From Calliopum simillimum (Eukaryota; Arthropoda; Insecta; Diptera; Lauxaniidae), in NCBI GenBank assembly GCA_951812925.1, contig OX638369.1, positions 42,899,061 through 42,963,060 on the forward strand: a stretch of DNA of 64,000 bases, given 5' to 3'. Shown one piece after another: positions 1 to 10,120 of the stretch (within the stretch, counting starts at the first letter, position 1; every line of letters begins with the position of its first letter). The notes below the pieces were generated by a model. It saw only the letters and a list, made by a program, of their open reading frames with translations, did no database searches and had not been told where the DNA came from. Both the position numbers and the translations under genes were made by a program.

Positions 1-149
1 AAGTTTAATATAAATTTCTCCAAATACAACATGGGATAGCAGTTAATTTTTTATTTGTATTATTATTTGTATTACATTACTATTTTCTTGAATAAACATG
101 TATCTGAACTCTCTCTTAACGTTTTTGTATGAATTATCAAGTTTCTTAT

Positions 150-409
150 GGTGTCCGCATTAGCCCCCAGTTAAATCAATGGTTGTCCACACTAGCCCCG
201 TATAAGGGGCTAGTGTGGACAAATGTAAGCTCTTTTTAAAATGCATTAATAAGGCATTTATAAAAATAAAAAATCATAACTTTTGATGCAATTATGAAGG
301 CAAGAGGTATAAGTAATCGCTAAAAATTACTTTATTACAAAACTGATATATTTACATATATAATTTTGTAATTATATAAAAATTGTCCACACTAGCCCCC
401 CCCCTCCCC
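150..409. mobile_element. end of a TA-flanked element with repeated CACACTAGCCCC phrase
   Basis: The phrase TTGTCCACACTAGCCCC occurs at 183-199, inverted at 206-222, and again at 383-399. A weaker copy (GTGTCCGCATTAGCCCCC) lies near 152-169. The last copy runs into a C-rich end, CCCCTCCCC, followed by TA at 410-411. This matches the ends of other elements in the window, which read TA then GGGG or GAGG. The left end is not recognisable and may lie before the window. No coding sequence is seen. I infer a non-autonomous TA-target DNA transposon. Confidence 0.5.
183..222. repeat. perfect 17-bp inverted repeat
   Basis: The arms 183-199 and 206-222 are perfect reverse complements separated by 6 bases (GTATAA). 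The arm is the same phrase that recurs at 383-399, so the hairpin is part of the element's phrase set. Confidence 0.9.
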
Positions 410-609
410 TACTGCAGCAAATTAAAAACCGGTTGGTTCAATATTGCCAGTGATGAACCATGGAAGTTAACTTTTCGATACAAATGCTAATGGTGTTCAG
501 GAGGGGAAGACGACTGGTAGCGGCAAAAAAATGGACGTTTAAATGGACGTAAAAATAACCTCAACTATCTGGGTGTGGTTATGACACCAAATCTGACATA
601 AAACCTATA

Positions 610-1796
610 CGTAGGGCACTACTTTTAATTCGGGAATAGCAAATAATAACAAACATTTTGAATCAAAAATGGCTTTATTGTTTTTCAAAATATTTCCGTT
701 GATGATCAAAACCATTCAAACCATTTGTCATAGCAGTTTTCCCATTCCTCTTGAAACACCTCCAAAACTTGGTTTTTGAACGCTTCAACTGCTTCTTCGG
801 CGTTCGTAAATCGTTCACCACGCAGCCAACCTTTGATGTTCGGGAACAAGAAGAAATCATTGGGTGCCAAACTAGGAATGTACGTAAGATGAGTCATCAA
901 TTCGATGTTTTGACTGCTAAAAAATTCACCTATTCTACGAGATGTGCGAAAGCTCGCATTGTCATGATGGAGAATGATTCGTCGTAGAGGGTTGGATTTA
1001 CGAATTTCTCCGAAGACTTCCGGCAAACAAATGGTCGTTTACCACTCATAATTGACCGTCCTACGTAGTTTAAGCGGAACAGTGGCCACATTACGAACAA
1101 CTTTTGTTGGATTTAGCTCGTCTTGGAATACTTACAAGGTCGATTGCTGTTTTGTTTCCGGCTCATACACATATATCGAAGACTTGCCACCTGTCACGAT
1201 CTTATATCTTTTACAACGTCTTTTAAAGCACCACGGTTGAATTTTTTAATAATTTCCTTACACCAAACGATGCGAGCCTTTTTTTGAGCAATTGAAAAAT
1301 TATGGGGTTTCCAACGAGAACAAACGTTTTTTACAACTAAAGGTTCATGTAAAATCTAATGTTTTGGAGTAAAACTAATGTGCAAGGATACTTCTATCTC
1401 ACAATGTACCACAAGATGATCCTTCGTTATCAATTCATGCACTGCATCGATGTTTTTTGACATAACAACCGATTTTGGACGACTTTCACCGAATTCATCG
1501 GTGACCGAACTCCGACCACAATTGAATTCACTACACCAACCATATACTGTGGTTTTTGATGGTGCTTTATCGCCATACAAAGAACTGAGTTCATCGACAC
1601 ATTCTTTTCCAGAAATTTTGATTTTTTGGCCAAATTGATTTTCTTAACTCACTGGAAACAAAACAAATAGCACTTGTACATCAAAAAGTTGTGAGCATGT
1701 TTATGCTAAAAAATGTCAAACTTTTTTATGGTGTTGCCACATTTTAGCTTTTGGCATTAGTGTTGCCAGTTCCCGAAATATAAGTATTGCCCCTCA
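610..1796 (-). mobile_element. mariner-like element (DD34D type), degenerate
   Basis: The element is bounded by TA at 608-609 and 1797-1798. Its imperfect terminal inverted repeats of about 30 bp share the core GGGCA-TACTT and later TTCGGGAA; compare 614-637 with the complement of 1767-1793. It is about 1.19 kb long, slightly short for mariner. It encloses a broken transposase on the minus strand. TA duplication and this TIR plus transposase layout are standard for Tc1/mariner elements. Confidence 0.85.
675..1633 (-). pseudogene. mariner transposase pseudogene
   Basis: Minus-strand fragments line up in order as a mariner transposase. The N-terminal helix-turn-helix part lies at about 1356-1600 (TVYGWCSEFNCGRSSVTDEF). 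A middle part at about 1060-1330 shows the linker-type motif RWKPHNFSIAQKKAR. The C-terminal catalytic part lies at 706-1026 (LHHDNASFRTS, then SLAPNDFFLFP). The second and third acidic residues, in HDN and PND, are separated by 34 residues, which gives DD34D. The first catalytic Asp is gone: the usual GDES context reads GGKS here. A stretch of about 18 residues before the HVATVPL-like region is missing, an in-frame TGG-to-TAA type stop sits near 1050, and the last residues (GFDHQRKYFEKQ) are in another frame. The gene cannot make an active enzyme. Confidence 0.88.
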
Positions 1797-2068
1797 TACC
1801 AATCGAAAGAGAATTTTGCATTGAACAATATGTCAAAATATGTCCTCCCAATTTTTCAGAAAAATTATGTAAATTGGGGTTTTTTCGTTTCTCAATATGA
1901 TTCTAACAAAAGAAACATTTCTAAAAAATAAAACTGCTTGCACTCTAAATAAAACTGTACGAAATTTCGCATAAAAACCCGTCATATAACTTTTGAGTAG
2001 TTGAGCAAAACTGATACTTCGGCTTTCATCAAACTTCAGCAGACTTAAAAATCGTAAAAATTTGTATA

Positions 2069-2843
2069 GGGGAATGTCGTCAGGGTTGGGCCACTGTCAG
2101 GGTTGGACCACTGCTATTTCTCGTATATGACACGTGCTGCTACCTGTGCTGTAGCGTCGAATTATTGTTCTCGATGCCAGAAAACCGGTCGAAAAACACG
2201 CCTGTCGTCAGGGTTGGGCCACTTGTGTAGTCGGGGTTGGGCCTCATCAATTTTTATTTAGAATCAGTAAAATAACATCACTGAATCGGTTTTTCGGAAA
2301 ACAAAACATTAACATTACAGTTTTGGATACCCCCAGAGTAAAACTATCGAGGAACTATCGACTTCTTCTCGGAGTTCGACTTCTTCGTCTCATGAGTCCA
2401 CCCTTTCTACGATTTTGGCATTGGTCGGGCCTCTGCAAGCAGCCGCGCCTACAGTGAAATCTAATCGGGGGCACCGCCCGATGAAAGGCACGTTCTTAAC
2501 ATCCCCAGAGAACCGCGAAGAATTACGGAAATAGCAATAGATTCGCGATGCTTCGAAAACGCCTAAAAAAGTCTAAATCGAAATAATTCAATCGCATGTT
2601 TTGAATGCAAGCGAGACATGCACTTGAAGTGTCAATCTCACAAAAAGTTACTATGTATGCCCAAATTGCGATTCAGATTAATGTTATTATGGAGATTTCT
2701 CATCGGAATTTTGTATAATCGAATAAAAAACAATAAAAAGTTTCATACATATTCATTACACACTTTTTAGTACATATTTCATCGATATTTGTTGGTGGCC
2801 CAACCCTGACTACAATGGCCCAACCCTGACTACTTTTTTTTCT
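2069..2843 (+). mobile_element. pogo-like TA element remnant with GTCAGGGTTGGGCCA phrases
   Basis: TA at 2067-2068 precedes GGGGAATGTCGTCAGGG. The phrase GTCAGGGTTGGGCCA appears at 2079, 2097 and 2206, with a variant at 2229. Inverted copies lie at 2796-2810 and 2816-2830. The interior carries a C-terminal transposase-like tail (see the pseudogene at 2341). The right terminus is not clear: no CCCC-TA end follows the inverted phrases, so the right end is probably lost or changed. The pogo assignment is inferred from the tail motif and the TA flank. Confidence 0.5.
2341..2532 (+). pseudogene. pogo-like transposase C-terminal tail, remnant
   Basis: An open stretch of about 63 codons ends in TAG. 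It is Ser/Thr-rich first and then reads KSNRGHRPMKGTFLTSPENR. Basic linkers of the form P-x-K-x-x-R-x-x-K-K-G followed by a short Leu-Thr-x-x-P motif are typical of the C-terminal tail of pogo/Tigger-type (DDE_1) transposases. Downstream, at about 2600-2660, a Cys/His pattern (FECKRDMHLKCQSHK) resembles the zinc-finger-like end some of these proteins carry. The DDE core is absent. The assignment rests on short motifs only. Confidence 0.4.
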
Positions 2844-3124
2844 TAGTTTTGTCACTAACTTTTTTTTCCGAAATCGCAGCAAGTTGTCCTAAAGGTATGT
2901 TACAGATAAAGGTCCGCACTTTTAAATAAAACAAATAATTTGGTAATATTCAAATATAGGCCGAGTCAATTTGTTCGGGAAGCCAAAAATTGGCAAAGAG
3001 TACAACAGCAAAAAAATGTATGGAAAATTCTAAAAAACTTTGCCCAAGAAACCATGGGTCTAAAATCAATATCGAGCCGCCGTAAATTGCGTCGAAGTTT
3101 TGGTGTACTACTTTAAAATACAAT

Positions 3125-3262
3125 AGCCGTATTCATGATCTTGTTGCATCGTAGCAAATGCAAATTTATTTCGAAAGTTTTCTTAAAAATCAATAAAATT
3201 TGTTTTTGTAATTTCAAACAATTTTGCACTTGCTACGACGCAACAGGATTGTGAATACGGCT
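3125..3262. mobile_element. 138-bp MITE with 3-bp AAT duplication
   Basis: The terminal inverted repeats run from AGCCGTATTCATGATC at 3125 to its imperfect complement GATTGTGAATACGGCT ending at 3262, and continue inward with TTGTTGCATCGTAGCAA-like arms. AAT flanks both sides (3122-3124 and 3263-3265). The TIR shares the CGTATTCA core with the Harbinger element beside it, so it probably belongs to the same superfamily. Confidence 0.8.
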
Positions 3263-3433
3263 AATAAGAAAAAGAAAAAATTCAAATTTTTTTTTACTTG
3301 TTTCATATAAAATTATTCAAAGTAAGCATATGAATTTTTTGTTTTTTTTTTTCATTAACGGTATTCACGAAGTAGGGCAGCTAGTGTGGCAAGAGGGTAA
3401 AAAAGCAAATGTGCTCTAAACAACCACAAAATA

Positions 3434-3942
3434 AACGGTATTCACGAAGTAGGGCAGCTGGTGTGGCAGATGAGCTAAAAAGCACCGTGTAAGCTTATTT
3501 AGTGAACAACTATGTGGCTAAAGAGCTACGAAATCAGCTGTTTTTTGTTTGCTTCTGAAAAATAAAAAAATTTACTGTCAAAATTTATAAATCAAAATTT
3601 ATGAAAATACCACGGAAGTGTAAAAAATTACCAACAGTTGTCCAATAGAGTGTTCAGTGACTTTTCAGCTTTACGCTTTTCATATGCAGGACCATTTATT
3701 CTAATTTTAATTTGCACAAACAAAAAAATTTTGAATTTTATTTAAATTTTTAACACAAATGTCAACATAATTCTGACATATTTTGCTGTAGCAGAAAAGC
3801 TATTCATATTTACTTTAGGGTTTTGTGTAGCAAAATAGCAAACTTGTAGCTAAATTTCTTAAATGTATTTTGTTGTTGTTTAGAGCAGATTTGCTCTTTT
3901 ACCCTCCTGCCACACTAGCTGCCCTACTTCGTGAATACCGTT
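3434..3942. mobile_element. Harbinger-derived MITE inserted in its relative
   Basis: Both ends carry the family TIR: AACGGTATTCACGAAG at 3434, and its complement ending at 3942. ATA flanks both sides (3431-3433 and 3943-3945). Its left end resembles the right end of the enclosing element and its right end resembles the left end, so it lies inverted. Its own right-arm sequence (complement of about 3840-3895, ACAAAATACATTTA) equals the host sequence with the insert and one ATA removed. That gives a reconstructed empty site. Confidence 0.85.
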
Positions 3943-4118
3943 ATACATTTATATAATTTAGCTACAAGTTAGCTCTTTTGCTACACAAAACCCTTGAGTA
4001 AATTTGAATAGCTTTTCTGCTACAGCAAAATGTGTCATTATAATATTGACAGCTCCATTTGAAATTTAAATAAAATTTATAATTTTTTTTTTTGTTTGTA
4101 AATTTAAATTCAAATAAA

Positions 4119-5152
4119 ATGGAAAAGAAAAAGCGGAAAATTGAAAAGCCTCTAAAAAAGTGGTCTGACCCAGAAGTTCAGAAAATCTTAGAGCATATAA
4201 TTCAGGAAGGGAATTTCGAAGTGAGTAAAAGTTAAGTAAAAGCTAAAAATTGCTATCAATTTTAAACATTCAACAAATTTTAGAAACCAACGGCACAGAT
4301 CAATTATTTAGAACTATTGAAAATAACCAATACTGACGCAACGTGGGACTTGGTCAAATGGAAAATGCGAAACTTGAAGCGTCAGTTCCAAAAAGCAGTT
4401 GATTGAAAGAAGTCAACTGGCGCTGGTCTAATGGTCGACGAAGGCTTCAAAAGTATAAAAGGTAAGTTATAATTTGGAATTTTACAAGAAATTAAGTAAC
4501 AAAGAATCAACGATTTCAGAAAAGGTTGTTCAAATGTGTCCACATTTTGATATGCTATCACAAATTTTCGGTGAAAAAAATGGTGTGGACACATTCAGTG
4601 CATACGAATCTGTGGATCTAGCTCTGTCAGAAAACTCAAATTACATGATTTGTTTAGCGGAAGACGAGAGCTCGCAGCAAATCTTCATTTAAGATTTAAC
4701 TCAAAATCTGGCCAGTGAAACGCCAGAAAATTATGTAAACACAGAAGTGACACTTCGTCCAACATCAGACTCAATTGCAATCGTTCCAACAATGTCTTCA
4801 GCATCGAGCTCAATCCGTGTAGAAGCTTCAAATAAAGCATCAGAGACTGCGAACGAGTTTGCTAATAAAATGAAGAAGAGTGTGCAAAAGTCAGCAGTGC
4901 AACAATTAAGTGCACTGCAATCCGAGAGGATGTCCTTTTATGAAAAAAAAACTAGAGTTGGAAAATCGAAGACTAGAATTAGAAGAACGTAAAACAGAAC
5001 GTGAATTGAAAATAAAAGAGGAAAAGCAAAAACAAGAATTCGAAATAAGAAAACTGGAACTAGAAAAGGAAGAGCGAATAGCTAAGTATGAAATAGAAAT
5101 GAGATACAAATCACAGAAAAATTTATTTAAACGCCGATTATTTTTTTTTTAA
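4119..5152 (+). pseudogene. Harbinger SANT/Myb-like DNA-binding protein, broken
   Basis: In PIF/Harbinger elements this accessory protein binds the element ends and helps bring in the transposase. The start ATG at 4119 opens a lysine-rich leader, then WSDPEVQKILEHI, a SANT-type helix. Intron 1 (4221-4283, GTGAGT...TTTTAG) and intron 2 (4462-4519, GTAAGT...TTTCAG) keep the frame. Exon 2 gives the second and third helices (TWDLVKWKMRNLKRQF). The C-terminal end, about 4960-5120, is a charged Glu/Lys/Arg coiled coil (RRLELEERKTERELKIKEEK). Damage: TGA near 4403 where the frame continues on both sides, TAA at 4690-4692, and a frameshift in the A run near 4945. The frames on either side of each lesion are clearly continuous. 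Confidence 0.8.
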
Positions 5153-5235
5153 TGAAATAACTTATATAATGCAAAGTTGTACTTATGTATGTATGTGTAT
5201 ATTTACATGTGAAATTGAATAACTTAATAAATTAC

Positions 5236-6500
5236 TTAATTCTCAAACATCAAATTATAAATTCCTTGCCTTTTCAATTCAACTTGATTAGTTGTAGAAA
5301 TGTCGTCAAGACTATTACCATCCTCTTCAGGATATTGTTGCAATAAATGTTCCAAGATGCTTTCAACTTCTTTGTCCTTTTAAAGAATGTTGTGTAAAAC
5401 ACAACACACTAAAATCCATTCGCAGCAATGCTTATGACTTTCCTTGTTGTCAATGCGCATTCTCAGTTCTTTCAAACTTGCAAATTTTTCTTTTAATAGG
5501 CCAAAGCAATGTTCTATTCGAACTCTGTTCTTGCTGTGCCTCAAATTAAACGACTTTCTCTTAAAATCTGTCAGATGTTTGGAGTTGTTTCGATACGGAG
5601 TAGTAACAATGTTTAACAACTGATACGCGGAGTCGCCTGCTATCCATTCGTGGTTGGAAAAAAATTGATTTTTGTTTTTATTTAAAGAACAGTTTTTAAA
5701 AATTTTTGCGTCATGACAGCTACCAACGTTTCCCACCACAACATCTCTGATTTGCAGTTTGTGGTCACAAACAACTTGAGTTTTTTATTGAATAGATATG
5801 ACATCTAGAAAAAATGCTTCATGATTTAATCCTGGTGCCTCCGCGAGCTTTATCTCTGTTCCATCAACGTAGCCAATACATAGAGGCAATTCGTGGTATG
5901 TAGCAGTAACAATTTTAGACCTTTCCTCGTTACTTGGCCAATATAGATATTTTGGCATTAATTTCTCGGAAACCCCTTTTTGTAATTTTATTCAAAGAAC
6001 CACCGTCACCGATTCCAAATATCGTAGCAATTTTCCTAACCGCCGCATTTTCTCCATATGATCCCAAGCTATACAGAACCACTGCTAACTGCAGTTCTAC
6101 GGAAAATTGTTTGCTGGAGTGTGATTTGTTAAATTCAATATCTTCGCATATTAAAGATATCAAATATGCAAATTGATCTCGGCTTACTCGCAACATTTGC
6201 AGGAATCGCTCATTGTTCATATTAACTAAAACATTTTCACGCCACTCAATACATTTTGGCACATTGGAAATTAATCCACAACGGCATGACATAACGATTA
6301 AGAGATCCTCATTTAAATCTTCCAAAATTTCCAATGCTTCCTTCTCATCTTTGCTCCCTTCCATTTCTGCAAAAAATTCACAATTATGAAAATTCGCTTT
6401 TTATTTTATTAATTTTGTTACCGTCGATCCACATTATTCTGCTTGCTGCATCTTCTACCAAGAATTCAACTATTGCACTTTTTTCACTCTTCTTTGGCAT
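5236..6500 (-). pseudogene. PIF/Harbinger DDE transposase, broken
   Basis: Exon 1 (6500-6422) starts MPKKSEKSAIVEFLVED and is followed by an intron 6421-6367 (GTAAC...TTGCAG). Exon 2 runs on to the TAA at 5236-5238. Motifs in order: an N-terminal helical region (QFAYLISLICEDIEF), the first catalytic Asp in GYVDGTEIKLAEAP (about 5850), VCDHKLQIRDVVVGNVGSCHD (about 5730), the second Asp in WIAGDSAYQLL (about 5640), and the catalytic Glu in RIEHCFGLLKEKF (about 5510). This is the layout of the DDE_Tnp_4 family. Lesions: a frameshift near 5935, TAA at 5785-5787, and TAA at about 5383-5385, after which the frame continues for about 48 residues to the natural end. It faces the SANT gene tail to tail. 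Confidence 0.88.
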
Positions 6501-6829
6501 TTTTATAAATTTTTGTTGATAGATTTTGAAAACAATTTATTTTTATTTTTCAAAAGTCAAAAAGAAGAGCTGATTTCGTAGCTCTTTGGCTAAAAATGCC
6601 ACACAGACGTTCACTAACTGTGCTTTTTAGCTCATCTGCCACACCAGCTGCCCTACTTCGTGAATGCCACTATTGTATTTTAAAGTAGTACATCAAAACT
6701 TCAACGCAATTTTCGGCAGCTCGATATTGACTTTTGTCCCATGGTTTCTTGGGCAAAGTTTTTTAGAATTTTTCGCAGATCGTTTTGTTGCTATACTCTT
6801 TGCCACAAAAAAATTTAACCCGGCCTTAT

Positions 6830-8364
6830 ATGTATGTTATTGAATGTTATTGGATCGTAAACCATTATGTCCTGCACTCATTGGTAACTTTCAATGAGTA
6901 GGGGATATACCTATCTTAGAATTCTAAAAACTTGTGCTGTTTTCAGAAAACGTTTCTAGAATCAATTTTATTGCCATAAAATCACTGGAAATATGCAAAT
7001 GTCAAAACATCACAATTTTTTTATTTCATTCATATGCAGAGTAAAAGGTGTTTTAAAAAAGTAGCATTGGTAAACGTTAAGAAAAGTCCAATATTTTGTA
7101 AAAACAAAACATTGAAAAAACCCCGAAGCTTTGCCAGAACTTAAAACTATTTATGTTTTTATGTGATTCGCTGTAGTTGTTTACAATTCTTATGCACATG
7201 TTGCTGACTAATTGATTACTTTATTCGCATTAATTTTTTAATTATTAAATCACGTTTATGATTTGTGTTCAGTATTCACTGCATTGTCAGGCACACTCTG
7301 TTGAGGCGTTCTCTATTACACCTTTGTACTGAAGAATTTTTTCTTTTTGTGTTTTGCCGATGGTTTCCTGGAATTTCTATGATTAAACTGCAATGAATCA
7401 GTCACATAATACTTATGTAATAATTTTAATAATGAAAAAATTGCAATGCATTAACATTTTTTGTTTTATGGGTTTCATTAGAAACTCACGCATAGTAACA
7501 AATATATGGTTTCGTGAAATTATTCAGTTAAACAAACTACTTATTTAATGGACACTCGCCATTCTCCTAAGATGGTATAGAAGGGAGCACGCAAAATATT
7601 TTGAACTCTCTTACTAGAACTGGGCCAAATGAAGATATTAGTGGTTGAATAATTAGAATTATTTCCATTTCATCTAAGAAAATTCAATCATGGCTAGGTA
7701 GCGCAACATTATCTTAGTGTTTAAGTCAGTAGAGTTTTTTGATGATAAGTCCATGAAACATGTTGATCATTCTTTTGATAAATGGGCTGCGTAATATCCA
7801 ACAATTCATTTTTAACTACCGCATTCTTTAATCATAAATAAATAGTTTAATTGAAGCTGTTAGGTTTCGCTAAATGTTCTTCAACATTTTAGAAATTTCT
7901 TAATCGTAATTTTATTTACTTTTTGTGAAAGTTAACTCATTGGATTAACCTTGTTGTAATTATGTAATAAATAGACTTCCCCTAAATGCTTCCGTATTTG
8001 TAAACAAACGATAACTTTTCTACGATATCGATATATCAATTGGCTACTCAACTGAAGTGAAGCTGCTTAATATTCTACAACTGCGCTTGAGTTTGGCGTA
8101 ATTGCTGAGTTAAAACTAAGAAATGCGTACAATTCCAATGAAATATACGCAGTTCTTGGGTGATATTTTAGAGTTTACTGTAGCATTGATTTTATAAAGA
8201 ATATACCCTACGTTACATATGCTAAGGTAATAAGTTGGTGATGTCTCAAGCTACAAGAGCTTAGCTATTCATAAGAGTAGATACATTTTTTTTTCGGATC
8301 TGGATTCTGGAGTTTTAGGACGGTAAAATTTCGTTAGAAGTTTAGAAACTCCATAAAAAGTATG
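6830..8364. other. stretch with no recognised feature
   Basis: AT-rich sequence with frequent stops in all frames. I see no terminal repeats, tandem arrays or coding motifs. It may be old host intergenic DNA. Confidence 0.4.
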
Positions 8365-9400
8365 TTTTTTTTTTTTTTTTAATTGAAGCCAACGGTCAGG
8401 GGATGGCCCCTATAAACGCATAGCACTGTATTGGTTTGAAGAAAGGATAAAAGTTAGAGGGAGGAAGGAAAGATGAAGTAGTGTTGGTGAACGTTTTGCT
8501 TGAACTTTTCAATGTCGCATTCTATACGGAAAACACTGACTGGGAGATTGTTCCACAACTTAATCGTTCCGCCGAAAAACAAGTTATCCCGAAAGTGAAG
8601 TGTTCTGCTTGGCGCCGGTGTGACGCAAAAAGGATGGACCGAATTTAATGCCCGGGTGCTTCGGGAGAAGATACGTATTGAGGGAACTAGGTGGCATAAT
8701 TTTCTAGAGCACATCCTATTATAAGATCTATAAAAAAGAGTTATACACCCTACGTTATGAAGGTACACAAGGGTGTCAATTGTGGATATAATATTTATGT
8801 TACCCATAAGTTTATACACACGTCGCTGGTTGAACTCGATCTAGCAGCTCTAAAGATGTGTTTGAAGTCCCGGCCCAAAAGTGTGAATTGTATTCTAGTT
8901 TCGAACAAATATAGGTGAAGTAGACATAACGATGATTAACAGGAGTATTTTTTGGACCATTTCAAAAAACGTATACACTTGGCCGCTACTTTCGACACAT
9001 GGAACACATGATCAGTCCATTTCAAATCCGATTGAATCGATATGCCCAGAACATCATGAGATGGTGATCTTGTAAAGTCTATGCCAGCCATATTAAGGTG
9101 AGCAGAACAGCAATTCATTCGTCTGTGAGCTAACAGACAACATTGGGTCTTGCTAGCATTGAAATTGATCCGATTAGCCAGACTCCACTCCGTAGAACTG
9201 GGGTGCTTTTTAAAGCAATATGAAAAACAAATGTTACTATCATCCGCAAAGGAATGGATTAGGCTTGTAGTCGAAGACAAGAGGTCATCGATAAAAATAT
9301 GCAAAAGCGTTGGAGGAAGAACTCTGGGAAACTCCAGCGTTAATGAAGTGTTCAATGGAAGTGAAACCATCAACTACAAAAATGATCAAACGGTCAATAT
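8365..9400 (-). pseudogene. 5'-truncated non-LTR retrotransposon, RT C-terminal half
   Basis: On the minus strand, 9373-8936 encodes a reverse-transcriptase palm fragment with FADD, the variant of the YADD catalytic motif. It continues with SPSHDVLGISIQSDLKWTDHV, a typical post-palm motif of fly non-LTR elements. A second open frame (8819-8454) gives the usual C-terminal region of these proteins (HNVGCITLFYRSYNRMCS, then TIKLWNNLPVSVF), ending with a stop near 8454. About 70 bases further in the minus direction lies a T run on the plus strand at 8365-8380, which is the element's poly(A) tail. The 5' part is missing, as is usual for LINE insertions. The 8820-8935 stretch contains stops. I do not assign a clade. 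Confidence 0.82.
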
Positions 9401-9405
9401 CGATA

Positions 9406-10112
9406 CCTTCGAGCGCTATAGTCCTATCTCCATTTTTCCAATTGTTGGGAAATGCAAAAAGAAGATTTCAAACAGTGGTTATTTAGGATTGGCTGCTATT
9501 TTGATATAACGATATATGCAAAATTGTTACCTGTAGTATATTTTAACATAATTTAATGTTTTTAACCAATTTTATTAACTTCTAACGAAATCCCAGCCAA
9601 TTTATAGTATGTCATTACTTTTGCCCTTGTACAAAATTCCACTACTATTGGAAAAAACGACGTATTTAGTACATTTTTTGAATTTTTTCCACTAAAATGT
9701 CGTAAAAAGTCATGAAACGCGTGGAAAACACAAAAAAACGAATTTTTTTTATTTTTTTTCTTTGAATTTTTGAATTTTTGGTTCCGACAAACAAGAGTGG
9801 AGCCTTGGTTGTAACCAAATTTCTTCACTTAAATGTCGCAAAAAGTCATGAAACGCGAAGAAAACGCGAAAAAACGAAGACTTTTCTTCAAAAATGTGAC
9901 TTATTTGAATATTCAGTGGAGATAGGACAGTAGCGCTCTTGAAAAAATTACAGTTTGGAGATAGGATTTTTTTTAATTTTCGAATATTTTGGTGTTTTAG
10001 TGGTATTTTGACATCACACAGTTTTCCACACGGTAAAGAATCCCACAATGTTACCAAAATGAAAAAATCTCAAAATCGCAAAAAGTGGAGATAGGACTAT
10101 AGCGCTCTAAGG
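9406..10112. mobile_element. 0.7-kb MITE with GGAGATAGGAC phrase repeats
   Basis: Terminal inverted repeats of about 28 bp: CCTTCGAGCGCTATAGTCCT at 9406, and its complement ending at 10112 with one mismatch, continuing to CTATCTCCA. The word GGAGATAGGA recurs inside near 9920 and 9958. Both ends are flanked by TATCGATA (9398-9405 and 10113-10120). Since this octamer is its own complement, it may be an 8-bp duplication or part of the inverted repeat. The interior has a ~140-bp duplicated unit (AAAGTCATGAAACGCG at about 9705 and 9843). No coding sequence. Confidence 0.8.
9640..9905. repeat. diverged duplicated unit shared with 20.9-21.2 kb
   Basis: Two units carry the words CGTAAAAAGTCATGAAACGCG and GTCGCAAAAAGTCATGAAACG about 140 bp apart. 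Their complement (GGAACCAAAAATT, CGTTTCATGA) recurs at about 20955-21205. The two loci therefore share an internal repeat even though the terminal repeats of this MITE are not seen at 21 kb. Confidence 0.6.
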
Positions 10113-10120
10113 TATCGATA

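Larger units (their letters stand above)
3357..6671. mobile_element. PIF/Harbinger transposon, two genes, inactive
   Basis: The left TIR starts AACGGTATTCACGAAGTAGG at 3357. The right TIR ends at 6671 (complement AGTGGCATTCACGAAGTAGG). ATT flanks both ends (3354-3356 and 6672-6674), a 3-bp duplication as expected for the superfamily. Inside are the two genes that define PIF/Harbinger: a SANT/Myb-like protein on the plus strand and a DDE transposase on the minus strand, converging with about 85 bp between them. A MITE of the same family has inserted in the left arm. Both genes carry stops and frameshifts, so the element is not autonomous now. Confidence 0.93.
2958..6826. mobile_element. outer palindromic element split by nested insertions
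   Basis: Sequence 2958-3124 and the complement of 6672-6826 match over about 160 bp; both contain GGCAAAGAGTA, ACCATGGG and CTACTTTAAAATACAAT. The outer ends read AGGCCG and CGGCCT, each flanked by TAT (2955-2957 and 6827-6829), a 3-bp duplication. Removing the elements nested inside leaves a palindromic element of about 415 bp. I infer a PIF/Harbinger-type MITE from the 3-bp duplication; it has no coding sequence of its own. Confidence 0.7.
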
